This document shows positions 26,437-34,767 of a stretch of DNA of 64,000 nt, one piece after another. This DNA is from Mangrovicoccus sp049603835 (GTDB lineage Bacteria > Pseudomonadota > Alphaproteobacteria > Rhodobacterales > Rhodobacteraceae). The notes below the pieces were generated by a model. It saw only the letters and a program-made list of their open reading frames with translations. It did no database searches and had not been told where the DNA came from. The stretch's first letter is position 1, and every line of letters starts with the position of its first letter. The position numbers were made by a program, and so were the translations under genes. The stretch is taken from contig JBMYSZ010000002.1 of the NCBI GenBank assembly GCA_049603835.1, forward strand, positions 124,001-188,000, in the 5' to 3' direction.

Positions 26437-27474
26437 TCAATTATCGCTGGTTGGGTTGGTCTTCTGCCAACGTTCCAGCTCTTCCCGGATCAGCTCATCA
26501 ATGCGATTGGCAAGATGATCCGCAAAGTCTTTTTGTATCTCTTTCTTGGCCGGAATGCTCACTGCCAGCGCGCCTTTGTGGCGCTTGATTGTGGCAAATA
26601 CCGTCCGCCCCTTGCCCGCGCCCATGGCGATTTCATGTTTGAAATCCTGCGGCTCGCTTGGGGTTTCTGGTGCGGGTTTGTCGCTTAGCGCCGCAAGCGC
26701 CACGGCAAACCGCGCATCAGAGCCCTTCTCGGCCTGGGTCTCAGGTGTCAGCGCTTTGGCAATCCGTTCGGCAGCTTGGGGGCAAGTTTCATACGCCTCC
26801 ACAAATCCCAACCAACGGTCACGGCCAATGCTTGGCGCCGGGCCGATCAGTCGCGCAATATCATCGGGCAGCGTATTACCCAGCTTTGCGTAATTCGAAG
26901 CCCGCGCCTTATCGATGGCCAGCGCGTCAATCGCCACGGCACGGGGGAAGCCCTCGGCCTCGATCGCCACCAAAAACCGGGCGCGTTCCAGAAAGCTTAG
27001 ATCCTTGCGAACCGAGTTTTCCTGGCCTTGAACGACAACGGCCTCTTCTTCGGTCAGATCATCGCGGATGATCGCTTTGACCTTTTGGCCCAAAGACCGC
27101 AAAGCGCGAACCCGGCGGCGACCATAGATAATCCGAAACCGCCCTGGCGCCTCTGGATCTGGACGCAACAAAACCGGCGTGGTCTGGCCAGTCTTGGCGA
27201 TTGACGCCCGCAAGGCTTCCTCGGCTTCGCTGTCCAGCTCGTCCATCCGGTCGGCTGGCCCACCTTTTTCGATCTTATCCGGATCGATTTCCTGGATATA
27301 TTTCGCATTGGGTCGTTGCAGATGATCCGCCGCATAACGGTTCAACCCAAATGGCGCAGCCTTGCCGGTCCCGCTCGACGCCGCCGCCGGACGGTTGCCA
27401 GCTGGCAACCGAGGGCTGTCATCGGGGGAAAGCTCGGCGGAAAATACTTGGGAAAGTTTGTCCTTACGCGCCAT
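26437..27474 (-). CDS. repB: Plasmid partitioning protein RepB (ParB family)
   Basis: 345 residues. The N-terminal region includes IDPDKIEKGGPADR and the ParB nuclease-like block PVLLRPDPEAPGRFRIIYGRRRVRALRSLG (about 100-130). The helix-turn-helix region has QGQENSVRKDLSFLERARFLVAIE and IDALAIDKARASNYAKLGNTLPDDI. It binds the parS palindromes and works with RepA to segregate the plasmid. Its start overlaps the repA stop by 11 bases. A parS-like palindrome (27392-27411) lies inside its own coding sequence near the 5' end. Confidence 0.95.
   Translation of the reverse strand: MARKDKLSQVFSAELSPDDSPRLPAGNRPAAASSGTGKAAPFGLNRYAADHLQRPNAKYIQEIDPDKIEKGGPADRMDELDSEAEEALRASIAKTGQTTPVLLRPDPEAPGRFRIIYGRRRVRALRSLGQKVKAIIRDDLTEEEAVVVQGQENSVRKDLSFLERARFLVAIEAEGFPRAVAIDALAIDKARASNYAKLGNTLPDDIARLIGPAPSIGRDRWLGFVEAYETCPQAAERIAKALTPETQAEKGSDARFAVALAALSDKPAPETPSEPQDFKHEIAMGAGKGRTVFATIKRHKGALAVSIPAKKEIQKDFADHLANRIDELIREELERWQKTNPTSDN
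27392..27411. repeat. parS-like palindrome, copy 1 (inside repB)
   Basis: CGGTTGCCAGCTGGCAACCG is a perfect 20-bp palindrome. Its 16-bp core GTTGCCAGCTGGCAAC recurs exactly at 28821-28836 and 30831-30846. In repABC replicons such palindromes serve as RepB-binding partition sites; assignment here rests on repetition and location. Confidence 0.75.
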
Positions 27475-28690
27475 CTCTCATCTCCAAGGCTTCGCGCCCC
27501 CAGACCCGGCGCAGTTCGTTTTCAACAGTCCGCACCACCAGCTCGACACTGCTAAAGGCGCGGTCATAGGTTTGACGGTTGAAATCGCTACGGGACACTT
27601 CATAAATCGTCTGCTTGGTCATGCTCGCATCGCTGACCGCTGTAGATTTCACAAACGGATGCAGCAGCATATCATCGCCCAGTTTAGAGCGAAGAAACGC
27701 CGCCATTTGCTGGCTCGGCCCGTCATTGGGCTCAAACCGAGTTAGCAAAAACCGCTCGAAATCCCATTCAAGCGGTTCACCCCGCGCCGCGATACTTTCC
27801 AGCAACCCGGCGGACATGGTCAAAAACTGCTCCATCGAGGCGATATCCAGCATGGCCGGGATCACGGTGATGATAATGCCCGACGCCGCGCAAAGCGCCG
27901 ATAAGGTGATAAAGCCCAGCTGCGGCGGGCAATCGATCAGCACCACATCATAACGGTCTTCGACCGCGGCGATCTGCATGCGCAAACGCTGGTCAAAATT
28001 AATGTCGCTGCCATCGGGATTGCCATTGATCAGCGCCATCGGTGTTTCATGCTCGAACTCAGAGAGTTGCAGCGAGGCCGGGATCAGATCGATGGTCTGA
28101 AAATGCGTTTCCTGGATCGCGTCCTCGATATGCACCGCGCCATCATAGCGGACCACATCATAAAGCGTTTTCATCTCGTCATCGAAAATCGTCGGCGCAA
28201 AGCCGAAAAGCGAAGTCAGCGACCCCTGGGGATCCGCATCAATGCACAAGACCCGATAGCCTTGCAGCCCCAACCCATGCGCCAGATGCGCGGTGGTGCT
28301 GGTTTTCGCCGATCCGCCTTTGAAATTGGACACGGCAATGGTCTGAAGCTTATCACCCTCGCGGCGACCCTTAAGGTAAATCCCAGGCGTTTTAGCATTC
28401 TCTTCTAGGTAATGGCGAATGCGCTGCAGCTCGGCCTCGGTGTAAATCCGGCGATTGGCCAGACGCTTCTCTGTGTCTTCGATCTTGTGTTCTGCGTGCA
28501 AACGGCGAAGATGGCCTTGGGTGATGTTCAGAAAATAAGCCGCTTCGGAGGAGGTAAAGGTTCTAAGCGTCTTGCCCACATCCGGCGCCCACGAAGCCAT
28601 CTCGGCCCGCAGAAGCGCTTGGCGCACAATGCTGGCCCGATTGGCCAGCCGCTCATGGGGCGCTGTTGCCAGTTGGTCGATATCTTTCAT
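27464..28690 (-). CDS. repA: Plasmid partitioning protein RepA (ParA family ATPase)
   Basis: 408 residues. An N-terminal helix-turn-helix (FTSSEAAYFLNITQGHLRRLH, about 45-65) used for autorepression precedes the ATPase. The deviant Walker A is FKGGSAKTST (123-132), A' is DADPQGSLTSLF and Walker B is VVLIDCPPQLGF. It partitions the plasmid with RepB and represses the operon. GAGGCGGGAT precedes the ATG at 28690. It is the first gene of the repABC operon. The type of RepA, together with RepB and RepC, would give the compatibility group by phylogeny. Confidence 0.95.
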   Translation of the reverse strand: MKDIDQLATAPHERLANRASIVRQALLRAEMASWAPDVGKTLRTFTSSEAAYFLNITQGHLRRLHAEHKIEDTEKRLANRRIYTEAELQRIRHYLEENAKTPGIYLKGRREGDKLQTIAVSNFKGGSAKTSTTAHLAHGLGLQGYRVLCIDADPQGSLTSLFGFAPTIFDDEMKTLYDVVRYDGAVHIEDAIQETHFQTIDLIPASLQLSEFEHETPMALINGNPDGSDINFDQRLRMQIAAVEDRYDVVLIDCPPQLGFITLSALCAASGIIITVIPAMLDIASMEQFLTMSAGLLESIAARGEPLEWDFERFLLTRFEPNDGPSQQMAAFLRSKLGDDMLLHPFVKSTAVSDASMTKQTIYEVSRSDFNRQTYDRAFSSVELVVRTVENELRRVWGREALEMRDGA

Positions 28691-28961
28691 GTCGATCCCG
28701 CCTCAGGGTTAGAGCGCTTTTTTGGCCTTTTGGCTCTCTTTGCGCTACGTTCGCATCTACCTTCATGCAGAATCTCGCCCTTTGTCAATGATTTGTGCAA
28801 TTTTGCGAAACCTGGGTGAAGTTGCCAGCTGGCAACTGATTTTCGCAGAGTTGAGACGCGGGTCTGGCAGCGGCCTGCTGGGCCTAGATCCAAGCCGAGA
28901 TGCTTTGCCTAACCGGCTAATCGGGCTAAGACTAGGCTGAGGAAAATTGAGGGTTTTGGCA
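28691..28961. promoter_or_regulatory. Divergent control region of repABC and the transglycosylase gene, with parS
   Basis: This 271-bp gap contains a parS-like palindrome (28820-28837) and a leftward -35 candidate TTGACA (minus strand, 28783-28788) for repA. A T-rich segment near 28700-28740 would lie in the repA leader. No further gene is supported. Confidence 0.55.
28820..28837. repeat. parS-like palindrome, copy 2 (upstream of repA)
   Basis: AGTTGCCAGCTGGCAACT, perfect over 18 bp, shares its 16-bp core with the copies in repB and in the histidine kinase gene. It sits about 33 bp upstream of the candidate repA -35, a usual place for a partition site. Confidence 0.78.
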
Positions 28962-30125
28962 ATGAAAAATATGAACTTCCCAGCCGGGGCACCATGCCTA
29001 TCACGGCGGAGTTTTGGGTTTGGTTTGATGGCCACGGCTCTCTTTGGGTGCAGCAGCACGGGCAGTGTTTCGGCGGGCTCCGGACTTCCCGCTGATTTGC
29101 AACCGCAGCTAAATTCCGGCTATTCAGCATGGGTCGTGAAATTTAAAAAGCGGGCCGTGGCTAAGGGGATTTCTCAGCCGGTTTTGACGGAGGCTTTTCG
29201 GAATTCCGGATATCTGCCGGGCGTGGTGGCCCGAGATCGCAACCAGGTGGAATTTAAGCGCAGCCTCGAAGATTACCTTGCCATAGCTGCTTCAGAGGAG
29301 CGGGTCGCAAAGGGGCGCACCGCCTTTCAGCAATATGGTTCTGTTTTGCGCGCTCTGGAAACCCGCTATGGGGTGGATGCGGAAATCATTGCTGCGATCT
29401 GGGGATTGGAAAGCTACTACGGTGAACGTCGTGGTGCTGTGCCGGTGATTTCCGCCACATCTACCCTGGCTTATGACGGACGGCGTGGCAGCTTTTTCGA
29501 AAAGCAGTTGATGGCCGCGCTGCGGATTTTGCAAAATGGCGATATTGATGCGGCAGGTCTGACTGGATCATGGGCTGGGGCTATGGGCCATACGCAATTC
29601 ATCCCGACCTCTTACGAAGCTTTCGCGGTGGATTTCACCGGTGATGGGCGGCGGGATATTTGGTCAGAAGATCCTAGCGACGCGCTAGCCTCTACCGCAG
29701 CATATTTGCAGCGCAATGGGTGGCAGCGCGGGCAGCCTTGGGGGCGCGAGCATTTGGGAGGTTCGGGGTCTGGGCAAATAATTCAGCCGCAGCCGGGCGG
29801 GCCGCGTTTTGCCGTCAATAAAAATTTCGCGGTAATCAAGCGGTATAATAACTCGGATGCCTATGCGATTGGCGTGGGGCATTTGGCGGATCGCATTGCC
29901 GGGGCAGGGGAGTTGCAAACGCCGTTCCCGCCGGATGCGTATGGATTGACCAAGACGGATCGGGTGGAGTTGCAACAAAGGCTCACTGCGGCGGGCTTTG
30001 ATACGGGTGGCGCTGATGGGGTGTTGGGGCCGAAATCCCGAGCGGCGATTTCCGCTTATCAAACCAGTCTTGGGCAAACCGCGAGTGGTGATCCGTCGGT
30101 GGCGCTCTTGCAGAGTCTTAGATAG
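28962..30125 (+). CDS. Lytic murein transglycosylase, MltB family, Tat-type lipoprotein
   Basis: 387 residues from the ATG at 28962 (GAGGG upstream). The N-terminus carries a twin-arginine motif (SRRSFGF) and then a lipobox (LFGCSS), so the protein is probably exported folded and lipidated. The MltB-type catalytic domain spans about 45-310: catalytic Glu in IWGLESYYG, then GSWAGAMGHTQFIPTSY and GDGRRDIW. A peptidoglycan-binding domain ends the chain (LQQRLTAAGFDTGGADGVLGPKSRAAISAYQ). It cuts glycan strands to 1,6-anhydromuropeptides in the periplasm. Its 3' end overlaps the kinase gene by 8 bases on the opposite strand. Plasmid copies may support cell-wall remodelling or conjugation, but no transfer genes are in view. 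Confidence 0.9.
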   Translation: MKNMNFPAGAPCLSRRSFGFGLMATALFGCSSTGSVSAGSGLPADLQPQLNSGYSAWVVKFKKRAVAKGISQPVLTEAFRNSGYLPGVVARDRNQVEFKRSLEDYLAIAASEERVAKGRTAFQQYGSVLRALETRYGVDAEIIAAIWGLESYYGERRGAVPVISATSTLAYDGRRGSFFEKQLMAALRILQNGDIDAAGLTGSWAGAMGHTQFIPTSYEAFAVDFTGDGRRDIWSEDPSDALASTAAYLQRNGWQRGQPWGREHLGGSGSGQIIQPQPGGPRFAVNKNFAVIKRYNNSDAYAIGVGHLADRIAGAGELQTPFPPDAYGLTKTDRVELQQRLTAAGFDTGGADGVLGPKSRAAISAYQTSLGQTASGDPSVALLQSLR

Positions 30126-32010
30126 CGCGACGCGTTGTGGATGGGGACAAAGCGGCGCTCACCTCCTCAATAACACGGCTGATTTCATCGCGTGTGATGG
30201 GCTTGGCCACAAAATCATTCATCCCTGACTCCAGACAGCGGCCGATATCTTCGGCCAGAGTACTGGCCGTCAAACCCGAGATCGTGGCAAGGGATTGCGG
30301 CGGCGGCATCGCGCGGATGACTTTTGTGGTTTCCAGCCCGTCCATATCCGGCATATGCAAATCCATGAAAATCAGATCATAGGCCTGGGCGCGGTGCTTT
30401 ACCAATGCCTCTGCTCCGCTGCTGGCGATATCTGTATCATGGCCCATGCGGCGGATCATGGATTGGGCAACCTTTAAATTCACCTTGCTGTCATCGACCA
30501 CCAGAATTCGCGGGTTCACCAATCGTGATAGATTGGGGCGCGCGACACGATCTGGAGAATTTTGCCGTGCTTTGTCCAGGGCTGTTTCTAGGGGCAGGCT
30601 GAAATGAAATCGGCTGCCTTTGCCCAATTGGCTTTCGACCCGAAGCTTGCCACCCATTGCCTCTACTAAGCCTGCGCTGATGGCGAGCCCAAGCCCGGTG
30701 CCGTTGAATTTGCGATTGCGTTCGCTGTCTACTTGGGAAAACCGCGAAAAGATCTTGGCTTGGTCTTCCGGCGAAATGCCGATCCCGGTATCGCGCACGC
30801 TAAAGCGTATGCGGGGTGGGCCGCGCCGGGGTTGCCAGCTGGCAACTTTGACGGTGATCTGACCTTTGTCGGTGAATTTGATCGCATTCCCAACCAAATT
30901 CAGCAACACCTGACACAGCCGATTTGCATCGCCGATGAATTTTCCATGGGCGGCCTCATCGATTTTGATCACCAGCCAAATACCGCGATCCTCCGCCTGG
31001 ATTCGCAGAACGGAGAGAGTGGCTTCGACGATTTCTGCCAGGGCGAAAGGCTCCTTTCGAATAAGAACCTCGCCAGCCTCTAGTTTTGAGATATCCAAAA
31101 TATCTTCGATCACGGTGGAAAGGGTCCGCCCGGCATTTTTGATAATTTGAACCAGATTGCGCTGCTCCGAATTCAGATCGCTTTCCAAAAGCAACTCCGT
31201 CACCGGCAAAATACCGTTCAGGGGCGTGCGGATCTCATGGCTCATCGTGGCTAAAAAACGCGACTTGGCCTCTACCGCATTTTCGGCGGTCCTACGGGCA
31301 TGGATCAGGGACTTTTCTTTGCTGTGGATTGTGGTGCGCATGGCGGCAAAGCTTTCCACCAACTGGCCGATTTCGTCTTTGCCAGGGCTGGGCAGTTTCG
31401 CCGTGTAATCCCCTTGGGCCAATTTTCGGGAAACGGTGATCAGCCCCGCTGCGCGATGAAACACTGTTCGGTCCAAGACAAAAAGCAGAACCAATATCAG
31501 ACCCAGAATTGACGCCCCCAAAGCCAAACTGAGAAGCAGAAGCTGATCTCGTAAAGCTGAAAAGCGTTGATCAGCGTCCAGCAAAATGATCAAGCGTCCG
31601 ATTTCGCGATTGCCGAAAAGAATTGGCTGGTTGATCTCGTCCAATCTGTCGGTTTGGACATTCGGATCGCTCAGCGGATAAAGCCGGTGTCCCGCATCAT
31701 CATATAGCGTTACTTTGCTCCAAACCGGGTATTGGCGCTGCGCCTCGTTCAGCATTTCGTAAGTGGCGCCGATTTGGTTTTGGATCAAATAGGGGACCAG
31801 GGCATTGCCGAGCATTTCCACTTGGCCCCTTGTCTGAGCAATTTCCAGGTCGTGGAAGACACGGGATAATTTCGGGGCCCAAACGCCGATCAGCAGATAG
31901 AGGCAAAGACCGACGACCAAAACCCCCAAAAGTAAAAACCGAAACCGGATGGAATGAGCCAGCCTGGTCAGCCGTTTTCGGATTTTCGATGAAACGAAGG
32001 CCCGCACCAA
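30118..32010 (-). CDS. Hybrid sensor histidine kinase (HAMP-HisKA-HATPase-REC)
   Basis: 630 residues. Membrane helices at about 24-43 and 157-180 enclose a periplasmic sensor of about 110 residues. A HAMP segment (VSRKLAQGDYTAKL) and coiled linker lead to the HisKA box with phospho-His258 (MSHEIRTPLNG). The HATPase follows (QVLLNLVGNAIKF, DTGIGIS, FNGTGLGLAIS), and a C-terminal receiver has Asp550 (FMDLHMPDMDG) and Lys (VAKPIT). There is no Hpt domain or separate response regulator next to it, so the partner lies elsewhere. The start is TTG at 32010 or GTG at 32007, just behind the PhnD-like gene, which probably supplies its ligand-binding partner. A parS-like palindrome lies within it at 30831-30846. 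Confidence 0.9.
   Translation of the reverse strand: MVRAFVSSKIRKRLTRLAHSIRFRFLLLGVLVVGLCLYLLIGVWAPKLSRVFHDLEIAQTRGQVEMLGNALVPYLIQNQIGATYEMLNEAQRQYPVWSKVTLYDDAGHRLYPLSDPNVQTDRLDEINQPILFGNREIGRLIILLDADQRFSALRDQLLLLSLALGASILGLILVLLFVLDRTVFHRAAGLITVSRKLAQGDYTAKLPSPGKDEIGQLVESFAAMRTTIHSKEKSLIHARRTAENAVEAKSRFLATMSHEIRTPLNGILPVTELLLESDLNSEQRNLVQIIKNAGRTLSTVIEDILDISKLEAGEVLIRKEPFALAEIVEATLSVLRIQAEDRGIWLVIKIDEAAHGKFIGDANRLCQVLLNLVGNAIKFTDKGQITVKVASWQPRRGPPRIRFSVRDTGIGISPEDQAKIFSRFSQVDSERNRKFNGTGLGLAISAGLVEAMGGKLRVESQLGKGSRFHFSLPLETALDKARQNSPDRVARPNLSRLVNPRILVVDDSKVNLKVAQSMIRRMGHDTDIASSGAEALVKHRAQAYDLIFMDLHMPDMDGLETTKVIRAMPPPQSLATISGLTASTLAEDIGRCLESGMNDFVAKPITRDEISRVIEEVSAALSPSTTRRAI
30831..30846. repeat. 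parS-like palindrome, copy 3 (inside the histidine kinase gene)
   Basis: GTTGCCAGCTGGCAAC again, 2.0 kb beyond copy 2. Here it encodes Val-Ala-Ser-Trp-Gln, while in repB it is read in another frame as Leu-Pro-Ala-Gly-Asn, so protein conservation does not explain the match. Distal partition sites outside the rep operon are known for ParABS systems. Confidence 0.7.
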
Positions 32011-32012
32011 TG

Positions 32013-32846
32013 CTATTCCAAGAAGTCTTCGAGCCCCATTGCCAAAAGGGGCGCATAGTCGGCGGCGGATGCCTTGCGGATTTCTCGGATCGGAATTGGC
32101 GCTAGAATAGCGCGGCCTTCCTCGGTTTCACCTAAGCGCAGCAGTGCCGATTGGACAGCGTCACGCACGTCTTGGGGCACGCGCGGATGGGTGACAATAG
32201 GGTGGGGCGCCACGCGGGTGGTTTCATAAATGATGGTCAGCTGATCCTTGATATCATCAGGCTGCCTTCGAAAGGTGCCCATGACACCGCCCGCCGCCGC
32301 AACCCGCCCCAAGACAAGATTGAGATAAGCGGAACTATGGGTGGAGGCATAGAGCGGTTCAAATTGCAGCCCAAATCGATTGGTCAGATCGGCCCGCATC
32401 AACAAGGACGCACCAAGGGCATTTGGCGCGGGGAAGGCTATGGTCGACCCATTTAAGTCATTGATTTCTTGGATGTCAGATGTTTTGGAAACCGCAAGAA
32501 TTCCGAATAATTCCCGCCCGCCATCTCGGATGATCGGGTCATAACCCTGCGCCTTTTGTGCCATGATCGCGTGATAGGGGTTCATATAAGCGAAATCGAA
32601 TTCACCCTCTTGGAATTCGGTTTCGAAACTCGGAATATCGGGGGAGCCGACCATACGGAATTTATAGGGGGTGGTGGCTTCTAAATGTTCTAGGATTGGC
32701 ATCCAAACGGAGGCCAGGCGCATCGCCTCGAACTGAGGGACAATGCCGAAACTATAAGTCGTTTCTGCCGATACTGGCCGCGTCAAACCGATCAGAACAA
32801 AAAGAGCTATCTGAAATATAAGCCCAACAACCCTAAGCCGGTGCAT
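32013..32846 (-). CDS. PhnD/phosphate-phosphonate-type periplasmic binding protein, probable sensor partner
   Basis: 277 residues with a signal peptide (VVGLIFQIALFVLIGLTRPVSA, cleavage near 28) and the PhnD-like fold: YSFGIVPQFEAMRLASVWMPILEHLE, FDFAYMNPYHAIMAQKAQGY, and GSTIAFPAPNALGASLLMRADL. The ATG at 32846 has AAGGGA upstream. No permease or ATPase is nearby; the next gene, two bases on, is a hybrid kinase with a periplasmic domain. This pairing suggests the protein reports its ligand to the kinase rather than feeding a transporter. Phosphonate, phosphite or an organic anion are possible ligands. Confidence 0.82.
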   Translation of the reverse strand: MHRLRVVGLIFQIALFVLIGLTRPVSAETTYSFGIVPQFEAMRLASVWMPILEHLEATTPYKFRMVGSPDIPSFETEFQEGEFDFAYMNPYHAIMAQKAQGYDPIIRDGGRELFGILAVSKTSDIQEINDLNGSTIAFPAPNALGASLLMRADLTNRFGLQFEPLYASTHSSAYLNLVLGRVAAAGGVMGTFRRQPDDIKDQLTIIYETTRVAPHPIVTHPRVPQDVRDAVQSALLRLGETEEGRAILAPIPIREIRKASAADYAPLLAMGLEDFLE

Positions 32847-33114
32847 GGGAATGGTCCCTTTTATCTTCCTAAGTCTCCGCGCCAAATGGAGCAGCGCCCT
32901 ATGTCGCTGCTACAAGAACACGAGAACTCTAAACTATTGCTGAAGATCACCTCGTGACCGGTACTCAATGAGACCAAAATATCCTAACATATTGGAACTA
33001 TGTTTGGAAAACCGAGCGGGCCTAGGCTGGACAAGGGGCAGGCAATTGCTCTACTCCTCGGCCGGTTCGCGCAAGCCGCGTGAAATAATTTCGCCCGGAT
33101 CCAAAGGTTGTTTT

Positions 33115-33939
33115 ATGCCGAGCCATGCCCAGCGTGACCGCTTTTTACAAGCCCTCAATGACGGCCCTTTGGTCATGGGTATTTTGAATGTGACGCCGGA
33201 TAGTTTTTCCGATGGCGGGCGGCATAATCAGCTAGATCAGGCGGTGCGCCATGCCCAGCAGATGATCGCTGATGGGGCCGATCTCCTTGATATTGGGGGC
33301 GAAAGTACCCGGCCAGGGGCGGCGATGGTGGAGGCCGACGAAGAGCTGGCCCGCGTGCTGCCTGTGTTGGAGGCATTGCAGAATTGCCCGGTGCCGATCT
33401 CTATTGATACCTACAAAGCATCGGTTGCGCGGGCGGCGATTGGGGCAGGGGCCTGTATCGTTAATGATGTTTGGGGCCTGCAGAAAGACCCGGCCATGGC
33501 GGATGTCATCGCGGAAACCGGTGCGGCGGCGGTGCTAATGCATAACAAATCCGAGCTTGAGCCCGACTGCGATATTCTGAGCCAAATCAACGAATTCTTT
33601 GACAAAAGCCTGGCTTTGGCAGAGCGGGCAGGGATCCCGGCCGCGCATATCCTGCTGGATCCCGGTATCGGTTTTGGCAAAAGCTATGAGCAGAACCTGA
33701 CCTGCATAAATGCTATTCCGCAGCTTCGGGCGCGGGGTTATTCGGTGCTACTGGGTCTGTCGCGCAAGCGGATGTTTGCCCAGATGCTGGGGGCAGAGCT
33801 GGATGAGCGGCTTTATGGCACTCTTGCGGCCAATTTAGCAGGGTATGCTAAGGGTGCGTCGGTGTTTCGGGTGCATGATGTGCAGCCCCATAAAGAGGCG
33901 TTGAAAACCCTGACTGTATTGGAGAATTGGGATGCGTGA
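33115..33939 (+). CDS. folP: Dihydropteroate synthase
   Basis: 274 residues from the ATG at 33115 (AAAGG upstream). All family blocks are present: GILNVTPDSFSDGG, DIGGESTRPGA, SIDTYKA, IVNDVWG, LLDPGIGFGKSYEQNL and LLGLSRKRM. The enzyme joins p-aminobenzoate to 6-hydroxymethyl-dihydropterin diphosphate in folate synthesis and is the sulfonamide target. It overlaps the folB-folK fusion by 8 bases. I see no insertion of the type described for Sul resistance enzymes, so it looks like an ordinary housekeeping copy. An essential folate gene on a repABC element hints at a chromid or a second copy. Confidence 0.92.
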   Translation: MPSHAQRDRFLQALNDGPLVMGILNVTPDSFSDGGRHNQLDQAVRHAQQMIADGADLLDIGGESTRPGAAMVEADEELARVLPVLEALQNCPVPISIDTYKASVARAAIGAGACIVNDVWGLQKDPAMADVIAETGAAAVLMHNKSELEPDCDILSQINEFFDKSLALAERAGIPAAHILLDPGIGFGKSYEQNLTCINAIPQLRARGYSVLLGLSRKRMFAQMLGAELDERLYGTLAANLAGYAKGASVFRVHDVQPHKEALKTLTVLENWDA

Positions 33940-34762
33940 AACGGTGTTTGTGTCCAATCTGTGCCTGCATGCCTTTCATGGGGTCTTTCCCGAAGAAAAG
34001 CGGTTGGGGCAGAAATTCTTCATAGATATCAATTGCCGATTGGCTGTGCCGCCGGGTGGAGTCGGTGATGATTACGGCCAAACGGTCTGCTATGATAGCC
34101 TGTGCAACCTGGCCCAAGAGATCTCTGAAGCGCAGTCTTTTGACCTGATCGAGACCTTGGGCGAGCGGATCAGCCAATCCATTTTGGACCGCTTCGCCAC
34201 GGTGCGCGAGGTGAGCGTCACGATCCGCAAACCCTCCGCCCCGATCCGTGCCAGTTTGGACCATGTGGGCATCACTGTTTCGCGGCAGCGACGGGCGAAG
34301 GTGGCGTTTTCGCTAGGCTCTAATATCGGCGATAAAGAAGCGCATCTTAGCCTGGCGCTAGCACATCTTCATGCGACGGATGGGGTGGAAATCCATCAGA
34401 CCTCGAAATTCTATCGCACCGCGCCTTGGGGTAAGGTGGACCAAGACTGGTTCGTCAATTGCTGCGCGACGGGGGTTTCGACCTTGGAGCCGATGGAGTT
34501 GATGAAGCTCTGCAAACGTATCGAGCTGACCGTGGGGCGCGTGCCGGCGGAACGCTGGGGGCCGCGGGTGATCGATATCGATTTGCTGCATATGGATGAT
34601 ATCTGCGTCGAAACCGAAGTGCTTTGCCTGCCGCATCGGGAGCTCTTCAACCGCGCCTTTGTGCTCGAACCTTTGGCGGAAATTGCCCCGGATCTAGAGA
34701 TTTGCGGTCGCCGTGTCGCGGTCGAGGCGGATCGGGTGATGAAGCTGACTGCAGGGGAATAG
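33932..34762 (+). CDS. Fused dihydroneopterin aldolase / HPPK (FolB-FolK)
   Basis: 276 residues in two parts. Residues 1 to about 115 are FolB: LCLHAFHGVFPEEKRLGQKF with catalytic Glu22, and TIRKPSAP with Lys100. Residues about 122-276 are HPPK: AFSLGSNIGDKEAHL, TAPWG, RWGPRVIDIDLL with the metal-binding Asp pair, and PHRELFNRAFVLEPL. The fusion performs two consecutive steps that make the substrate for the DHPS encoded just upstream. The start ATG at 33932 lies within folP. It converges on the globin gene with 5 bases between stops. Confidence 0.9.
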   Translation: MRETVFVSNLCLHAFHGVFPEEKRLGQKFFIDINCRLAVPPGGVGDDYGQTVCYDSLCNLAQEISEAQSFDLIETLGERISQSILDRFATVREVSVTIRKPSAPIRASLDHVGITVSRQRRAKVAFSLGSNIGDKEAHLSLALAHLHATDGVEIHQTSKFYRTAPWGKVDQDWFVNCCATGVSTLEPMELMKLCKRIELTVGRVPAERWGPRVIDIDLLHMDDICVETEVLCLPHRELFNRAFVLEPLAEIAPDLEICGRRVAVEADRVMKLTAGE

Positions 34763-34767
34763 GGGCT

